A stretch of DNA of 38,083 nt from CAZNLH01 sp964573995 (GTDB taxonomy: Bacteria > Gemmatimonadota > CAZMKB01 > CAZNLH01), in NCBI GenBank assembly GCA_964573995.1, contig CAZNLH010000023.1, positions 1-38,083 of the forward strand, given 5' to 3'. Of the stretch, positions 7,020 to 16,000 are shown in pieces; positions within the stretch are counted from its first letter, which is position 1, and every line of letters starts with the position of its first letter. The translations under genes and the position numbers were made by a program. Under the pieces are notes generated by a model. That model had not been told where the DNA came from. It saw only the letters and a program-made list of their open reading frames with translations, and ran no database searches.

Positions 7020-8117
7020 ATGGTGGAAAAGAAAAGGCCGATGTGCCATAGGCCAATCAGCAGACGCGAGTTCGTAAAGAACACCTCCAGGGCCGCCATC
7101 GGGATGGCACTCGGCCTGGGGTCCCTTGATCGAATGGTCCCCGGGAGATTTCAACGGCCCCGTGTCGTGCGTGCCTTTGACCTGAACGCTACCAACTGGG
7201 ACTACCAGTCGGATTACTACTTCGACTTCATAGACCAGGATGCCGTGAACCGGATGTTCCTCGAGGGTGTTCAGGCGCTGATGGGGACGGCCTCCGACTA
7301 CCGGGCGTGGAATCAATTGATTCCCGGATCCAGGGCTGGGGGGAAGGTGGTCATCAAGATCAACTGTAACAATTACGCAAACCAGAGCAACGAGATAGAC
7401 GCCACCGCTCCAAGCATCAATGCCGTCCTCTTGGGCCTGATCGATGTAAGGGGGATTCCACCGGCGAACATCACGATATACGATTGTTCGAGGCCTATTC
7501 CATCGTGGAGGATCAGGGATCGCGTCCCCTGGAACGTGAATTACGTCCAGAGCGGGGACAGCCTGGCCCAAGGCGACCCGGACGCCCCGATCGAGTTTCG
7601 TTACGCCGGAACCCAGCACTGCCCTTACGTCTTGACCCAGGCCGATCACCTCATCGACCTTCACCTCTTCAAGGATCACCTCTTCGTCCTGGCGACGATG
7701 GGCTTCAAGAATCATTTCGGGACGACCCGCCCAGGCCCATCTCTACTTCACGCGAACATCAATTACAACCTGAGCGATCTCAACGCGACCCCACAGATCC
7801 GTTACAAGACGAGGCTCATCGTCGGGGACGCCCTCTTCGGGGTCTACAACGGGGGGCCATACGGTTGGCCGCAGCAGTGGGAGACATTCCCGGGCGGCCC
7901 CACGCCGAACAGCATATTCGTCGGGTTGGACCCGGTCGCAATAGAATCGGTTATGATAGACTACCTTATAGCGGAGCAGGAATACCGTGGGATCACCCTC
8001 CTCTCCCACGAGTACCTGCACGATGCCATGAGGCATCACCACCTCGGCGTCCATGAGCACCGGGATGATAACGGGGAGTATCAACACATCGACTATGTAG
8101 AACTTGACCTGACCTAA
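7020..8117 (+). CDS. Tat-exported DUF362 domain protein
   Basis: A 365-residue protein with a twin-arginine signal, PISRREFVKN, at residues about 12-21. A weak hydrophobic stretch follows (AAIGMALGLGSLDRM). The body matches DUF362: GGKVVIKINCNNY, a DVRGIPPANITIYDCSR strand, and DHLIDLHLFKDHLFVLATMGFKNHFG. The later segment GVYNGGPYGWPQQWETFPGGPTPNSIFVGLDPVAIESVMIDYL is the family hallmark. Family function is unknown, and many members sit near ferredoxins. No Cys-rich ferredoxin cluster is present in this one. ATG 7020 is preferred; ATG 6996 adds eight residues, and neither has a strong ribosome binding site. The next gene starts 23 nt downstream, so the two are probably one operon. Tat export suggests folding or cofactor loading before secretion. 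Confidence 0.85.
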   Translation: MVEKKRPMCHRPISRREFVKNTSRAAIGMALGLGSLDRMVPGRFQRPRVVRAFDLNATNWDYQSDYYFDFIDQDAVNRMFLEGVQALMGTASDYRAWNQLIPGSRAGGKVVIKINCNNYANQSNEIDATAPSINAVLLGLIDVRGIPPANITIYDCSRPIPSWRIRDRVPWNVNYVQSGDSLAQGDPDAPIEFRYAGTQHCPYVLTQADHLIDLHLFKDHLFVLATMGFKNHFGTTRPGPSLLHANINYNLSDLNATPQIRYKTRLIVGDALFGVYNGGPYGWPQQWETFPGGPTPNSIFVGLDPVAIESVMIDYLIAEQEYRGITLLSHEYLHDAMRHHHLGVHEHRDDNGEYQHIDYVELDLT

Positions 8118-8140
8118 ACCGAGAGGAAAAGGGGTTTGTG

Positions 8141-9904
8141 ATGGAAGGAGTATTACGTTTTTGCTTGATAGGTGTCCTGGTATTGCTTCCTGCGGGGACC
8201 TCCATGGCGGCCGGGCGTGTGGGGGGTTGGCGGGACCGGGAGGATATCCTCTCCCGTATGTCTGGGGTAGTTCAGTATGTCATGCGGGGGGGACTGGAAC
8301 GCCGGGAGGGCCGGACAGTGGCTAATGCCACGGGGGTTGGGCGTTTTCCGAATATCAGGGTGAACCAAGACACCTCGGGTCAGGCTCAGAACGAGACGAG
8401 CATCACCGTGGATCCCCTCGATTTCTCGCACCTGGTAGGGGGATGGAACGATTACCGGTATGCCGATACTCAGGACGTGAAGGCCGGTTACGGCTATTCC
8501 TTCGATGGTGGGCTGACATGGGCTGACGGGGTCCTCCCGGGTTATTCGGCCTACGATGCCCAGGGCGACCCCGCCGTGGCAATAGGCCTGAACGGCCGGG
8601 TCTATTACGCCCTGATCGCCTTCGATCGGGGTTATTATGGAGACAACGGTGTATACGTCTCCGTGTCGGATGATGGGGGACAGAACTGGGGGAACCCGGT
8701 GCCGATAAACGTCTCCGGTTACGAGGCCTTCAACGACAAGCCTTATATCGCCGTGGACAATACCGACGGTCCCTACCGGAACAATGTCTACGTGACGTGG
8801 ACCCTCTTCGGGTGGAACTATCCGATCTACCTGTCCAGGTCGACCGACGGCGGTACCTCGTTCCAGTCCCCTGTTCGCGTCTCGGACTCCGATTACACCC
8901 AGGGCTCGATCCCGGTTGTTGGCCCCGGTGGAGAACTCTACGTGGCCTGGTATGACTACGCCACGGGAAACAGGCTCAAGATGAACACCTCTGACGACGG
9001 GGGGGTGAGTTTTGGTCCGGACGTGACCATCCAGAGCATTACCCCGCTTCCTTCATACCTCAACCCGGGATTCAGGGTGAACAGTTTCCCCGTCATGGCC
9101 GCGGACGTCACCAATGGCCCGAATCGAGGCAACCTTTATGTATGCTGGGGAGATTACAGGAACGGGGATGCCGATATCTACTTCTGCAGGTCCACGGATG
9201 GGGGGGGTACCTGGTCGGCCGCCGTGCGGGTCAACGACGACCAGTTATCCAACGGCAAGGACCAGTGGTTCCCATGGCTGTCGGTTGATCCCAGCGGGAA
9301 CGTGATGGTGATGTTCATGGACAGGAGGAACAGTCCCGGAAACCTTGACTACGACGTCTACCTGGCCCGGTCGGTCGACGGGGGGTCGAGTTTCGAGCCA
9401 AACCTCCGCGTGACTACTGTCTCCTCTAATCCTTACTACGGCTTCGATGGTACATTCCTCGGTGACTATAACGGGCTCGCATCGACAATCGACATGTCCT
9501 TGCCCCTATGGACCGATACGCGGAACGGAAACGAGGACGCCTACACGGCACTCATACCCACTGCGCCGGACAACGCGGTCGTGGACATCACCCTGTCGCC
9601 TGACGGCACCACTGTTCCGCAGGGAGGGACACTGACCGGCACCCTCGTAATCAGCAACCCGGGCGGAAGCCCGCAGGACGTGGACCCACTTGCTGAGATC
9701 AGGCTGCCCAACGGGACCATGATGGTATATTCCGATCCGGCAACGATAACTATTCCGGCCGGCGGCGGCCTGACGAAGGATATGGCTCTTCCGGTGCCGG
9801 ACTACGCACCGGTCGGCTCTTATATGATGAAGGCTACCCTCTACGACCCTGTTACGGGGGGCGCACTCGCCATGGACTACTTTTCGTTTCAGATCACACC
9901 TTGA
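8141..9904 (+). CDS. Secreted sialidase-like (BNR/Asp-box) beta-propeller protein
   Basis: A 587-residue exported protein with a signal peptide in residues 1-24 (RFCLIGVLVLLPAGTSMAA). Six Asp-box motifs follow, encoded at about 8497, 8665, 8836, 8986, 9190 and 9370: SFDGGLTW, SDDGGQNW, STDGGTSF, SDDGGVSF, STDGGGTW, SVDGGSSF. Six boxes fit a six-bladed propeller. I cannot identify the Arg triad and Tyr/Glu of true sialidases, so glycosidase activity is not shown. Residues about 475-587 form a separate beta-sandwich (GTVPQGG-type, LTGTLVISNPGG, ending DYFSFQITP), like CARDB/DUF11-type domains. ATG 8141 is chosen over the adjacent GTG 8138. It probably works outside the membrane with the Tat-exported partner upstream. 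Confidence 0.85.
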   Translation: MEGVLRFCLIGVLVLLPAGTSMAAGRVGGWRDREDILSRMSGVVQYVMRGGLERREGRTVANATGVGRFPNIRVNQDTSGQAQNETSITVDPLDFSHLVGGWNDYRYADTQDVKAGYGYSFDGGLTWADGVLPGYSAYDAQGDPAVAIGLNGRVYYALIAFDRGYYGDNGVYVSVSDDGGQNWGNPVPINVSGYEAFNDKPYIAVDNTDGPYRNNVYVTWTLFGWNYPIYLSRSTDGGTSFQSPVRVSDSDYTQGSIPVVGPGGELYVAWYDYATGNRLKMNTSDDGGVSFGPDVTIQSITPLPSYLNPGFRVNSFPVMAADVTNGPNRGNLYVCWGDYRNGDADIYFCRSTDGGGTWSAAVRVNDDQLSNGKDQWFPWLSVDPSGNVMVMFMDRRNSPGNLDYDVYLARSVDGGSSFEPNLRVTTVSSNPYYGFDGTFLGDYNGLASTIDMSLPLWTDTRNGNEDAYTALIPTAPDNAVVDITLSPDGTTVPQGGTLTGTLVISNPGGSPQDVDPLAEIRLPNGTMMVYSDPATITIPAGGGLTKDMALPVPDYAPVGSYMMKATLYDPVTGGALAMDYFSFQITP

Positions 9905-9928
9905 GGGTGTCCCCCACCTTCAAGGGAC

Positions 9929-9977
9929 AGGGGAGATCGGTTCTCGCGGGTACCTTGCGGGGAACCTGGTCTCCCCT
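9929..9977 (+). other. Long imperfect hairpin after the Asp-box gene
   Basis: AGGGGAGA (9929-9936) pairs with TCTCCCCT (9970-9977), and inside it GGTTC (9939-9943) pairs with GAACC (9962-9966). No T-run follows, so it is not a classical intrinsic terminator. It may protect the mRNA 3' end or act with Rho. Confidence 0.45.
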
Positions 9978-10064
9978 TGAATTGCCCGGCGGGCGCCTGA
10001 GGGAGAATCCCGCACGGATCCTTCCGTTCTTTATCACTTTAAAAAGGTTATCTTCGCATCAAAA

Positions 10065-10094
10065 TTGTTGACAAAGACCACGGTGCATTATAGT
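10065..10094 (+). promoter_or_regulatory. Probable promoter of the GT9-like / SMC gene cluster
   Basis: Overlapping -35 choices are TTGTTG (10065-10070, 18-nt spacer) and TTGACA (10068-10073, 15-nt spacer). The -10 is TATAGT (10089-10094). It sits in an AT-rich stretch about 40 nt before the ATG at 10132. Confidence 0.5.
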
Positions 10095-10131
10095 CTACTA
10101 ACCATTCCAATAATAATCGCGACCTCCAGAG

Positions 10132-11205
10132 ATGAGAAAAGCGCTCGTTTATCAGTTACTTATGGGGACATGCCGGCACCTCTTAGGGGCCGGTGAAGTC
10201 AACGGCCCCTTTTCTCTGGCTCGTGATCCAGGTCGCGCAAGAAAGATCATTCTCGTCCCCGAGGGGGGTCTGGACAGCCTGGTCCTGGCGCGGTCGTTCC
10301 TCAGGGGATGGAGGGTAAGGTACCCGTCGGCGGAGATCTCGGTGGTGACACCGACGGAGTACGGTAGCATCCTCGAGGGGGACTATTGGGCGGACCGGCT
10401 GTTTTTTTACGATGATCGTTCAAAGAACCCTTTCAGCAGGTCTCTAAGGGACCTGGTCCAGCGGCTTAGGTCGGAGTCGTTCGATATCGCAGTCGACCTG
10501 TCATATGGCCGCAACCTCGAGACATACCTCCCCGTATCGCTTTCCGGGGCGTCGATTACCGTAGGTTTTTACGATCCTTCCGGGATATTCACCTATTCCA
10601 TCTCGGTGAAGGGAGCGGAGCGCCATCGTTCTTACCTCCCGAGGATGTGGTCGCTGTTCAAGGTACTGGATGTCCATCCGGAAGAGGATCTGTTCCATCT
10701 GCCGGGCCGGGAGGCCAACGTTGATACCGTGTGGAAGACCGTCGGGATCAGCATAGAACCCCGCAAGGAACAATTGATCGGGGTCTTTCTCGATGATACC
10801 GTGGAGGGAGTATTCCCGGGCAGGGAGGGACTGTCCAACCTCCTCAAGGTACTCAACACGCTCCCGTCTGAAAAGATGCTCCTGGCTCAGAATCGGCTTT
10901 CTCAGAGAATATTGGGAGATCTGCCCCGGTATCGTGTCCTGATCCTGCCGAGGGAAACGATTGCAAAGATCGCTTCCATATTGAAGGAATGCCACCTCGT
11001 CCTGACCAATAACATAGGGTTTGCACTGTTGATGGCCTCTATTGGGGGCAACGTGATCGCCATAGTCAGGAGGCTGGACGTGGAAAGGCTGTCTCTCAAC
11101 AGGATCCGGGGGATCCGCCCCTTTGTGGTTGATGAGAGAGGGCTCCCGATAATGGCCCTCAATGATTTTTTACGGGCGGCGGTGAAGTCCGGCCGCGCGG
11201 ATTGA
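10132..11205 (+). CDS. Heptosyltransferase-like (GT9-type) glycosyltransferase, divergent
   Basis: A 357-residue protein with the shape of GT9 ADP-heptose:LPS heptosyltransferases. The first Rossmann domain has KIILVPEGGLDSLVLARSFLRGWRVRYPSAEISVVTP, then a D(I/L)AVDLSYG strand. The second domain has EQLIGVFLDD and a late segment, KECHLVLTNNIGFALLMASIGG, where GT9 enzymes have D-S-G-xxHLAAALG. The usual Asp/Ser/Gly and His of that motif are replaced by NNIG, so donor binding may differ or be lost. No TM segment; probably at the cytoplasmic face of the inner membrane. It is followed after 88 nt by the pseudo-kinase-SPOR gene. A non-catalytic or other GT-B role is possible. Confidence 0.55.
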   Translation: MRKALVYQLLMGTCRHLLGAGEVNGPFSLARDPGRARKIILVPEGGLDSLVLARSFLRGWRVRYPSAEISVVTPTEYGSILEGDYWADRLFFYDDRSKNPFSRSLRDLVQRLRSESFDIAVDLSYGRNLETYLPVSLSGASITVGFYDPSGIFTYSISVKGAERHRSYLPRMWSLFKVLDVHPEEDLFHLPGREANVDTVWKTVGISIEPRKEQLIGVFLDDTVEGVFPGREGLSNLLKVLNTLPSEKMLLAQNRLSQRILGDLPRYRVLILPRETIAKIASILKECHLVLTNNIGFALLMASIGGNVIAIVRRLDVERLSLNRIRGIRPFVVDERGLPIMALNDFLRAAVKSGRAD

Positions 11206-11293
11206 GGGTTTGCTCGGTCGGCGGCAGTCTTCACGTGCGGCTATTTGAACTCCGGCTCCAAAACCATCAACTTCAGGAAAGAGGCTGAGGATC

Positions 11294-13027
11294 ATGCGGA
11301 ATCCGCTGAGCAGAAGGAGAAAAAGGATCTTTCTGGGGGGTGAAGGGATGAGGTTCCTGTGGAAGGTGTTTCCTCAAGCGGCATTTTTCGAGGTATATGT
11401 CCCGGCGGATGTGGAAGCGGTCAAGACCGAACTCCCCTTGATCATCGAGTCTACGGAATCACGGCTGGTGGAGCCGTATACCAAGATGTTCTACCGTCTC
11501 TTTACGGCCAGGGAGACCCCCCTGTTCAGGCTCCTCTTCATGAACGTAAACTGCAGACCGATAATTTCATCGCGGGTTGCTGCCAACCTGGCTATCACCC
11601 TGGCTGCCGAAGAGATCGTGACCTATCTCATCGATCTCGACATACGGGCCCCCGTCCTGCACGACCTCTTCCACGTGGAACGCGTCCCGGGGATGATGGA
11701 ATTCCTCTTAAAGGGGGCGGAACCGGTGGAAATCATACGGGATACCGGGATCCCCGAACTGAAGTTTATCCCATCCGGCAGAGAGGTCACAGACCCCAAG
11801 GCTGTATTTTCCATGCTCGGGTGGAAGACGACGCTGGAGAGGCTTATTCCGCCCGGGGCCGTGGGCCTTATTTATACCAGTGCGGGAGAGTGGTTCGATA
11901 CGGGAGAACTCATGTCGGAGGTGGATGGAACACTCCTCCTATTCTCGAGCGTAGACAAGATCGATCGGTCGATCCGGAGGGCGCTCAAGGACCTTAAGAA
12001 ACGATCGGATGTAGCCGGTGTGATCTGGACTCACCCGATGGAATATCCATTCAGGGAAAATGGCCGGGCGGCGCTGGACTCGGAAGTCGGCCGGGCTTTC
12101 GGGCCTGAGCCGCGGGATGAGACCCCTGGCGGGGAAGAACGGTTCGTGGAGGTGACGGCTGGGGATGAGGAAGGGGGAGCGGTTCTGTTGGAGCGGGTGG
12201 ATAGCGATCTGGAGGGGAGTGGCGAGAGTTCGCAGGCGGAGTCTCACGCCGAGGGCGAGGATCGCCCGGAGGAAGAGGTTCAAAGGGGTGAGGCCCCGGG
12301 TGGTGTGGAAGAGATGGTTGGGGGGAGATCGGAAGAGAGGGGTAACAGGTGGTTGCCGCGTGCTGTTATTCTCGTCCTCTTTATCGGGCTGGCGGTCACT
12401 TGGCTGATATACCGGAGAGGTGCGGTATCTGGTGGTGCGAACGAACAGGCAGCCGCGGTGAAGCCACAATCTTCAGGGGAAGGGATAGCGCCTCTTGCAG
12501 AGACGAATACCGGCCGGGAGGCCGTGCGGAGCGGTTTCCTGTCGAGGAAGAGTGAGGTCCCCTTCTCGGTCGTCCTCGCCTCGTTCAGGAACGAGGCGTC
12601 GGCAAGGGCTGCAGAGAGGGCGGTGTCACAGGCCGGCTTTCAACCTTACCTCGTTCCCGTTGAGATCCCAGGTAGTGGTCGATGGACCCGCCTGATGGTT
12701 GGACAGTACGCCGACGAATCGATGGCGAGGGCCGAACTGGAAGATATTGCCGGTAAGAGTGATTTCAAGGGTGTCCGGGTGATAAGGGCGCCTCTGGCCT
12801 ACCTCCTTGGTGTCTTCGATTCGATGGATGGAGCGGAAGAGATGAGGGCGGCCGTTGAGAAGTTGGGGCTCGATCCCTATATCCTCGAATCAAGGGTAAA
12901 TGGGAACATCTATTTCCTCTACCTCGGGGCCTATGAAGACGAAGGGCAAGCGGGTGTGGCCCGCCAGCTCTTGGCTCAAAATCACCTCACAGGTGGCCTG
13001 GTCAACCGAAAAGGTTATAATCCATGA
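11294..13027 (+). CDS. P-loop-less BY-kinase/ParA-like domain fused to TM and SPOR repeats
   Basis: A 577-residue fusion. Residues about 75-185 follow the CpsD/BY-kinase template. RVAANLAITLAAEE is the helix after the P-loop, TYLIDLDIRAPVLHDLFHVERVPGMMEFLL is the Walker A' region, and the ELKFIPSGREVTDP strand follows. The Walker A itself is gone: the NVNCRPIISS stretch stands where GEGKST should be, so ATP binding is doubtful. An acidic, disordered linker (about 255-350) leads to one TM helix at about 355-373 (AVILVLFIGLAVTWLIY). Two SPOR-like repeats follow: about 415-490 (FSVVLASFRNEASARAAERAV, then TRLMVGQYADESMARAELE) and about 495-577 (YLLGVFDSMDGAEEMRAAVEKLG, then YFLYLGAYEDEGQAG). SPOR domains bind denuded septal peptidoglycan. 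Its stop overlaps the smc start. Confidence 0.7.
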   Translation: MRNPLSRRRKRIFLGGEGMRFLWKVFPQAAFFEVYVPADVEAVKTELPLIIESTESRLVEPYTKMFYRLFTARETPLFRLLFMNVNCRPIISSRVAANLAITLAAEEIVTYLIDLDIRAPVLHDLFHVERVPGMMEFLLKGAEPVEIIRDTGIPELKFIPSGREVTDPKAVFSMLGWKTTLERLIPPGAVGLIYTSAGEWFDTGELMSEVDGTLLLFSSVDKIDRSIRRALKDLKKRSDVAGVIWTHPMEYPFRENGRAALDSEVGRAFGPEPRDETPGGEERFVEVTAGDEEGGAVLLERVDSDLEGSGESSQAESHAEGEDRPEEEVQRGEAPGGVEEMVGGRSEERGNRWLPRAVILVLFIGLAVTWLIYRRGAVSGGANEQAAAVKPQSSGEGIAPLAETNTGREAVRSGFLSRKSEVPFSVVLASFRNEASARAAERAVSQAGFQPYLVPVEIPGSGRWTRLMVGQYADESMARAELEDIAGKSDFKGVRVIRAPLAYLLGVFDSMDGAEEMRAAVEKLGLDPYILESRVNGNIYFLYLGAYEDEGQAGVARQLLAQNHLTGGLVNRKGYNP

Positions 13028-16000
13028 TCTTGAAGCGAATACGCATCTTTGGGTTCAAGTCCTTTTACCGGAGGATCGAACTCGACTTCGTGCCCGGGAT
13101 CACCGCCGTTGTCGGCCCGAACGGTTGCGGCAAGAGCAACATAGTGGATGCAATCCGCTGGGTCCTCGGAGAACAGAATCCGAGGGTGCTCCGGGGCAGA
13201 AAGATGGACGATACCATCTTCAAGGGGACCCAGGCCAGGAAGCCCTTGAACATGAGCGAGGTCACACTGACGTTCGATAACTGTAGTGGAAGGATCTCGC
13301 TACCCTATGACGAGGTCACCATCACGCGCAGGCTGTTTCGTTCCGGGGAGAGCGAATATCTGATCAATGACGTTAAATGCCGGCTGAAGGATGTCTCGGA
13401 CCTGATCCTGGAGATGCGGATCGGCACCAATGCCTATTCCCTGATCGAGCAGAAGATGATCGACGCGATACTGAACGGAGGGGGGGGCGAGCGTCGCCGG
13501 ATACTCGAAGATGCTGCGGGCATAGTGAAGTACAAGGACCGTAAGCGGCAGGCGCTCAGGAAATTGGAGAGGACGAGCCGGGACCTCGAGCAGATACAGG
13601 TGCTCGCTGGCGAGGTGGAACGGTTGGTGAAGGGGCTAAAGCGTCACGCAGGCAAGGCCAATCGGTATCGGGCCTATAAGGGACGCGAGAAAGAGATCGA
13701 GGTGACACTTGCAATCCGGGAGTATGAAAGGATCCGGGGAAGGCGGGAGGATGTGAAGGTCCGATTGGGGTCCCTGGAGGAGGAGAGGAGGGCCCTCGAG
13801 GCCGAACGAGGGAAGTTGGAGGAGAGGTTGCGGGAGGGCAAGTCTGGTTTGGCCGAGATGGACAAGAGGCTTGCCGGGATACGCGGAGACCTGAGGATTA
13901 GAAGTGATGAGATCAAGCGTTTGGACGAGAGAGGTGCCATACTCCGGGAACGGACAACTCACCGGCAGGGGCGGATGAGGCAGATCGACCTGGAGATCCG
14001 TGATTTTGATAGGTCGAGGGAAGCACTATTGAAGGAACTCGGGGAACTCAACGGGGAAAAGGAGGGGCGGTCTGCCAAGTTGGAAGAGATCGCCGGTCGG
14101 CTTGAGGATCTCAAAGGGAGGAAGCGGGAGGTCGATGAATTGTTCGATCGACAGGCCGGCAGGTACCGGATGGAAGAAACCAGGCGCATGGATCAACTCA
14201 GGGAGATCGCGGAGATCAAGGCGAGACTCGGCACTGTCGAGAAAGAGAGGGATTCCCTAATAGAGAGGCGCAAGGGCCTTGAACGGTTGATCGCTGAGAA
14301 AAGGGAAGAGATCGTGGGTGCGTGTCTCGACAAGGATCGTTTCCTGGAAGAGATCGTGGGGCTCCGGGCCATCGTGGACAAGATGTCGAAGAGGCTTGAA
14401 AAGTTGGTGGGGATGAGGGGGAAGATCAGCCGCCGGCGGGATACCTCTACACGGGAGATCGAGAAGCACCAGGTTCAATTGAACAATATCATGGCTCAAG
14501 TGGAGTTGCAGCAAAGGTGGAGCGACGAATATGAAGGATATCCGGAAGGTGTTATAGCCGTCATGAAGGCCATTGATAGACTGGATGGCGTCATCGGCCC
14601 CGTCAGCGAACTCTTCGAGATCGAGGAGCAATTCTCGCGTGCGGTAGAGGTCGGACTGCGCTCCTATGTCAAAATGGTTGTCACCGAAGACAACGCATCT
14701 GCACTGAAGGCGATCAGTTACCTGAGATCCGAGGGAAAGGGGATGGCTTCATTCATTTCCATGGAAGTAGTCAGGATGGCTGATCGCTCGAGGATTCCAA
14801 GGCCTCCATCCTGGGTGATCGCCTCGGGGGTTGACGTGGTCCGCTGCGATCAATCTCTCGAGCCCCTGAGAGATTTGCTCCTCGGCGACCTGTGGATAGC
14901 GCCGCCGCCGCTGGGTAGGGAGGACGTCGAAGAATACTTCAAGGCGCCGGGGCGTGTCGTGGCCCTTGATGGCAGCGTCCTTCGGGACCACGTGGTCCTG
15001 TCCGGGGGATCCCCACTATGCCGAGGTTCACTTATAGTACAGCGTTCAAGAAGGATCGAGGCATTACGCCGTGAAGCGGATCTGATCAGGAAAAACCTCC
15101 AGAAGATGGAGGCGGACCGCCGCAGGTTGGACCAGATCTTCAATGAAACTGATGTGGCGTACGCCGAACTGTCTCGCCGTTTGGAGGAAGAGTCCACTCT
15201 ATTGGAGGATAAGGAGCACACTCTCCTGGGCTTCGACCGAGAGGAGTCCATTTTACGGGGTGAACTGAGTCGCCTCGAGGAGGAACTCCCGGGCATCTCA
15301 ACCTCGCTTGAATCGAACGAAGCGGAGGCCATGGACCTGGGCAAGGCGCTTTCGAAGACCGACCAGGCGCTGGATCTCCCTGAAGGACCTCAGCCGGTCG
15401 GGGAGATGGAGGGGCTAAGAGAGGAGAAGAAGTCTATCGACCGGGAGGTCGAGGCCTTGAGACTTGACGAGGCTGCACTCAAGTCGAGCCTGATAGAGGC
15501 CGTAAAGCGGGCTGAACGCCTTGAGGCGGAGATAGGCGAACGCGAGGAGCACAGGAAACGACTGGATCAAGAGCGGGCTGTAATTGAAGAGGAACTGGTG
15601 GGGTTGGGAGAAGAGGCGAGGGCCGTACGTGAGGAGAGGGATAGGGCCACCATAGAGACAGAGGAATTGGAGGGAGGATTGAATGGGATCGAAGATGAGG
15701 CCCGCAATGCAAGATTGAAACTGGATCAAGATGGGGAAAAGGAGAGGGACCTGAGGCGGCGTCTGGAAGTCAGGATGGCTGAAATTCAGCGACTGGGGCT
15801 TGAGGAGAACGACCTGGGGAACCGTATGCGGATGTTGGAGGAGAGGATCGAAGAGAAGTACAATAGCGTCCTGTCGGAGTTGGCTCCGCCGGATATTGAG
15901 AAGGATACGATGAATGAGGATTTGGAAGGTGAGTTGAGGGAAGTAAGGGCGAAAATAGCCGGTCTCGGCCACGTCAATTTCACTGCCCTCGATCAGTACG

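Noticed and set aside
6960..7715. 251-residue minus-strand frame opposite the DUF362 gene
   Set aside because: The + strand frame has a Tat signal and clear DUF362 motifs. The minus frame has neither a start context nor known motifs.
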